A DNA stretch of 64,000 nt from Malachius bipustulatus (Eukaryota; Arthropoda; Insecta; Coleoptera; Melyridae), in the NCBI GenBank assembly GCA_910589415.1, contig OU342634.1, forward strand, positions 41,222,723 through 41,286,722, written 5' to 3'. Positions within the stretch are counted from its first letter, which is position 1, and each line of letters begins with the position of its first letter. Both the position numbers and the translations under genes were made by a program. This document shows, one piece after another, positions 60,493-64,000 of the stretch. The notes under the pieces were generated by a model. That model was not told where the DNA came from. It searched no databases and saw nothing but the letters and a program-made list of their open reading frames with translations.

Positions 60493-60714
60493 CAGCCAAT
60501 ATTATAAAGGCTCATTAGGTTAACGGGCAGATTTCTGTGCTCGTTTTTGAAGCTAATATCGACGTCAAATGACTTTTATTAATATTTTTGTAATTACTTT
60601 CATGTCAAGAATAGATAAATTTAAAAAATTTCCACTTACACTCGACACCTTCTTCAGAAATAGCCACAGAAATCTGCCCGTTAACTTATTAATGAGTCTT
60701 CATAATACCCGCTG
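60493..60714. mobile_element. MITE, second copy of the ABCG intron 8 family
   Basis: CAGCCAATATTATAAAGGCT at the left and, inverted, CAGCGGGTATTATGAAGACT at the right. TTAACGGGCAGATTTCTG and its inverse sit inside. It is 222 bp; copy 1 is 12525-12668 (144 bp). Confidence 0.8.
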
Positions 60715-63700
60715 TAAGTGTTTGATAAAAATCTAACCGATAACTACTGCGAGTTAATGTTTTCTAGAATTTCTAAGAAATTAAGAAAATAAAAAAATAG
60801 AATTTATTAATGATAAAATAAATAATTGTTTTAATATTATAATAAACAGATTCTACAAAGCAAAAAGCGTAGAATATAAGTTTTGACTGGACTGTGGAAG
60901 TAAAAAATGGGTTTTCCACGAATAGTTATTATAAAACCTTTCATATACACTGGGTGTATAAAGTTTGGAACAAAATTCATACATCATGTGACATATTATA
61001 TTATGACCCCATTGGTTTTTGACCAATAATAACATCATCATCATTTTTCCTAAATGGCAACCACATGGGTTGTCCCTAGTTGTGAAGTTGTGATATACAT
61101 TACAAAAGGTCCTTTTCAGGAGAATATTCTCTGTTAAATCTCAAAGATCTTTTCGAGAAAAAAAGTAAAAAATTTTTTCAAAGAAAGGGAATACATCGTT
61201 TCCAATATCTTCCTTCGAAAATAATTTTCTTAAACTTCACACGTACATACATTCGTGAATCCAAAATAGTTAAGGCATGTTTTATTAATTTACAGCAATT
61301 TTTTGAATTTTTAAAGTGTTCAATAATAATTGAAAGTTTATAGGAATGCCGTAACTTTTTTGAATGAACAAAAATATAGGAACATGTGAATTTTTTATTT
61401 TCTTTATCTTTTTATTCTTCTTTGGTTTCGCGAAAAAAGTTACAATTTGTATAAAAAAAAGAGAGGTCGTCGACTTGTTGAGGGTGTTTTAATAGAAGAA
61501 ACACCTATATTTATGAGATTGGGATGCTTGGTGAGATAAAGAGTACGATTTTGGACAGAGTGAATAAATTTTCGCCCAGAGGGTAAGGCTGCATCCGCAA
61601 TGTGAAAGAAATAGACACTCGAGCTGCTTGGATGCTGATTATTTGATGAGATGAAGGATCTTCTTGAAATATTTATTTGATTCATATGGAGGAGAGAATA
61701 TCCAAGATTGTTTCTTCAAGAAACTGCGAATTAAATTTTGATAGAATAAAATTGATTAGGTACCTGGCGTTCATATTATTCATTATGGATTATGAATAAT
61801 CGTCGTTTTAGTATCGTGTTTGGAATTCACGATGAAGTGCAAAGGTAGCGAAACTATGAATGTGGTTCATGGTCATTCTCACATGATACCTACCTAAAAT
61901 AATGAAGGGAAAAAGGTAAAGGCTTGGAGGCCAAGCCAACTATATTCCACTTGCTTTGGATTGACGAAGCTTATCAATAGCGATTATTTGAAAAGCTGGC
62001 ACACGTGGAAAATAAATTTTATCATCAGTGTCATTTAAAATTTATGACTCCCGCTTGCTATCATAAAAAATAATTTTTAATATGAAATTATGAAATAACT
62101 TAGATAGGGAGGTACCTATTACCTATATAAACTACAAACTATATTGCTGCGAAGTTATTCTATTTCAAAGTGGTTAGATGCATCAATTTTTTGCATTACT
62201 GCAACAGAATATTTCAAATTCGCAGCTTTAAATTATTTTTTATTTTTTCCTATAAGTACCTGTTACTACCAATTAACTGTACCTACTACCTATGTACTTA
62301 CTGTCAAAGAATAAGTCTGATTTTAGGTAGGTGCACAATAAATATTGTTATGAATTAATTTTTAACTATGTACCTAGGTACTTACCAAACGATTTTTATT
62401 TCCCTAGGGTGAAAATAATTTCAACATAAAAGAGAAATATCTCGTAATATTTGAAACTATTGAACTTTAAATCGATTCTTGAAACAGCTGATTCCAAATG
62501 TTTCCCTTCTATAGATAGATTCACTCACTTGATGGCAGCCAAAAATCAATATTAGAATAGCAAATCGTCTAAATGTTTCTTAACAATTATATAAAATTGA
62601 ATAAAACTAGATAACTTTAAGTCACACTTTGATCTCGGGGAGTAAAATAGAGGTATCTTTTAAAGAAAACGATTAATTCCGATCCGACAGAGGAAATCTA
62701 ACGCTTGAACGCGATACTTTTACTGTGAATGAACGACCGCTACCTAACAGAACGTTCCCAAGTCCCCACACACGTTATTTAAATTCTCTTATAGAACATT
62801 CGAATTATAAACTAAGCTACAACACGAAACACAAAGACAGGTGTACCTACTCGCAGATAGAAGTCTCGGCCAGTGCAAATCGTACTTGTAAATTGCTAGA
62901 AATTGCTTGTCTAGACAATGCGGCAGGACAAAGAGAAGTGAATTAGTAACGGAGTAACTATGGAGCAGGTAACAAGTAACGAACTCGCGACTAATAAGGG
63001 GAGTCATGAACTCATGAATTATTTTATGGACTTGATTTTTTTAATAAGGTGTTTCTGAATTTCTCATAATTTTTTTCTTTACTACTTTTCTGAACGACTT
63101 GCTCACCTGTGAAGATGGATTTTTTCTGCCATGGCGCTCACATATAATTTAGTCACAGGCATACATTTTTTAACATTGGCCGTCCTACTTGTTTCTGAGA
63201 AAATTTTTAGATAGATCATTTTTTGTTAAGATTGAAAAGCTACTTCTATTGCTGTAGTTAAATTTTGAGATCATGCGTTCATTCTAAGCATTGCTATAAT
63301 ATGATAACATCAGAAAATTTGAAGTCCTTTCATTTACTTAATTCATTCGTTAGTCGTATAAGATTTGAAATTTTAGGAAATTTTCAGTCCGATAATTCGT
63401 CCTTGTTGGATTCTGAAATGATTCGGAATGTCTTCAAACTTTGACGGAACTCGGTTTGAAAACTATCCAGATGGACTAAGACTGTTAAAGTCGCTTCTTT
63501 TCTCAAAAAATACAATAATTGTAGCAGAATATTTTTTTATTCAGTCCAAATAAACTATAGGTAAGTACTTATAGGTATACAGAATAATTAAAACTTATCT
63601 CTACATCTCTAATAGGAGATACAAAAGCAAATTTTGATATATTATTATTAATTATGCATGAGTAAGTTCAATGACGTTACGTCTTTATGTTTATATTATA

Positions 63701-64000
63701 GATACAAAATAAAAAATATCCTCTTCTTTATTCTTCACAGACTGTTAAGTGTAACAGTCAGAGTATGCAATCCTTTCAGTACCTAAAAAATAACAATAAT
63801 TATTATCGATCTAAGAGGCTACTCGTCAGTTTATTACGGAAATGAAGACACCTAGTGACATGTAACCAAAAGGACCAGCTTTCAACACTAAGGGTTTTTG
63901 AGTCCTTACTATAATTAACAAAATGTCCTTCTTTAATGATTGGTCCAACTCCAACCAATCGGAGAAATATAAAGCAGTACCTATTGCTGTACTCTGGAAA
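60715..64000. other. Gene-poor terminal stretch
   Basis: No gene is recognised. ACTGGGTGTATAAAGTTTGG at 60951 looks like an element end. TTTGTTAAGATTGAAAAGCT at about 63222 matches the 33.6 kb foldback family. The small frames around 62725-63007 carry no known domain. Confidence 0.35.

Overview
This is eukaryotic, almost certainly insect, genomic DNA: strongly AT-rich, with split genes (GT-AG introns), insect-type non-LTR retrotransposons, HARBI1-, hAT-, mariner- and DIRS-like relics, and many short GTAGGTACCTA-type words common in some beetle, hemipteran and lepidopteran genomes. I cannot name the species from sequence alone.

Only two host genes are supported, both on the minus strand. At 2847-3977 lies an intronless 376-residue transcription-type (T/K-like) cyclin. 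At 12118-18419 lies a complete nine-exon ABCG half-transporter of the ABCG1/ABCG4 group; my splice model gives 2112 coding bases (703 residues) with Walker A, Q-loop, LSGGQ signature, Walker B and H-loop all intact. A stretch with two CCAAT boxes lies about 340 bases upstream of its start codon.

Everything else that can be explained is mobile DNA, much of it nested. At 5350-11430 a decayed RNase H-bearing LINE (minus strand) is split by a 4.7 kb element with long inverted arms. That element holds a 1.1 kb palindromic foldback, a degenerate pyrimidine-rich tandem array and a HARBI1-type DNA transposon with readable transposase relics. At 26-29.4 kb Helentron-like hairpin units abut a LINE whose reverse-transcriptase frame is broken only by a 238 bp MITE. 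A DIRS-like gag relic, an hAT element with a foldback inside, a Tc1-like element gutted of its transposase, and a decayed mariner/IS630-type transposase follow.

The most striking theme is a population of giant palindromic (foldback) elements with arms of about 100-450 bp. Many have ends reading CAGGGTG (or close variants) next to a TA dinucleotide, and some share inner cores while differing in outer arms. Two of them fill about 1.5 kb of the first intron of the transporter gene. From about 42.5 kb to the end the window is AT-rich and gene-poor, with scattered MITEs and one transposase relic.
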